From the NCBI RefSeq assembly GCF_030731595.1, contig NZ_JANQTS010000050.1, forward strand, positions 1-50,389: a stretch of 50,389 nt of DNA, given 5' to 3'. The notes below the pieces were generated by a model, which saw only the letters and a list, made by a program, of their open reading frames with translations, was not told the origin of the DNA and made no database searches. This document shows, in pieces, positions 50,248-50,389 of the stretch. The position numbers and the translations under genes were made by a program. Within the stretch, counting starts at the first letter, position 1. Each line of letters begins with the position of its first letter. This stretch comes from Yoonia sp. (GTDB lineage: Bacteria > Pseudomonadota > Alphaproteobacteria > Rhodobacterales > Rhodobacteraceae).

Positions 50248-50389
50248 AAATCCCTCGCTCTTTTTGCGGTATTTCACCGTATCCGTAGACTGTGAAGGTA
50301 TCTCTGCAGCCTGAAGCAAGTTGACCATGCAACTCTTCTCTAGACTTGGAGAAACGTTGAAGGCGGGAACTATCCGATGCCGCTCTCGC
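50248..50389. other. Right-end intergenic stretch
   Basis: No gene, RNA or repeat that I can support lies in the last 142 bases. It may be the upstream region of a gene outside the window. Confidence 0.3.

Noticed and set aside
1-50389. tRNA, rRNA, CRISPR arrays, phage genes or an origin of replication.
   Set aside because: I saw no cloverleaf-like tRNA segment, no regularly spaced repeats and no phage or replication proteins, though short RNAs cannot be excluded by reading alone.

Overview
The window looks like an accessory, transport-rich catabolic region of an alphaproteobacterium, most likely a marine Rhodobacterales (Roseobacter-type) organism. That placement is inferred from the mix of protein families, the high G+C (about 60% by eye), the many ABC importers and the tightly coupled operons with ATGA, GTGA and TTGA overlaps. 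I saw no rRNA, tRNA, CRISPR array or intact mobile element. The right end carries a decayed IS3-type transposase fragment, and the left end cuts a sulfotransferase gene.

Region 1 (1-4870): a 5'-truncated sulfotransferase, then on the minus strand a CocE/NonD-type serine hydrolase, a BetI-like TetR regulator and an MFS exporter.

Region 2 (4871-22511) is the core. A plus-strand operon (5001-12437) encodes a trimethylamine-dehydrogenase-like flavoprotein, an MttB-family methyltransferase without pyrrolysine, a class III aminotransferase, a beta-keto acid cleavage enzyme (BKACE), a GNAT acetyltransferase and an acetylpolyamine-amidohydrolase-like deacetylase. The last four match, activity by activity, the acetylated beta-lysine degradation route known from Pseudomonas enzymology. 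A minus-strand operon runs head-on into it and the two stop codons overlap. It encodes an aspartoacylase-like amidohydrolase, a five-gene peptide/nickel-type ABC importer, an S9 peptidase and a dimethylformamidase-like protein. A shared 16-bp element overlapping the -10 boxes at 4889-4904 and 22477-22492 ties the hydrolase promoter to the importer operon. I read the region as one undescribed regulon that imports, trims, N-demethylates and degrades a peptide-like or acylated compound carrying an N-methylated diamine/beta-amino acid.

Region 3 (22649-30531), minus strand: an SLC13-type transporter with two RCK_C domains, a glutamine-synthetase-family ligase coupled to a glutamate-1-semialdehyde-aminomutase-type enzyme, and an enolase-superfamily dehydratase coupled to a GMC oxidoreductase.

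Region 4 (30734-37247), minus strand: a LacI-controlled sugar ABC operon with an embedded cytoplasmic clan GH-J-like glycosidase and a striking tandem operator.

Region 5 (37456-45490): a RidA-family gene diverges from an eight-gene plus-strand operon (NMT1/ThiY-type importer, cytosine-deaminase-like amidohydrolase, FAD-linked oxidase, two flavodoxin-fold quinone reductases, creatininase-family amidohydrolase). It looks like uptake and ring opening of a small N-heterocycle.

Region 6 (45643-49990): a spermidine/putrescine-type ABC importer, followed by the IS3 remnant.

In all four ABC systems the substrate-binding-protein gene is followed by a strong intercistronic stem-loop, which probably sets binding-protein excess over the membrane parts.
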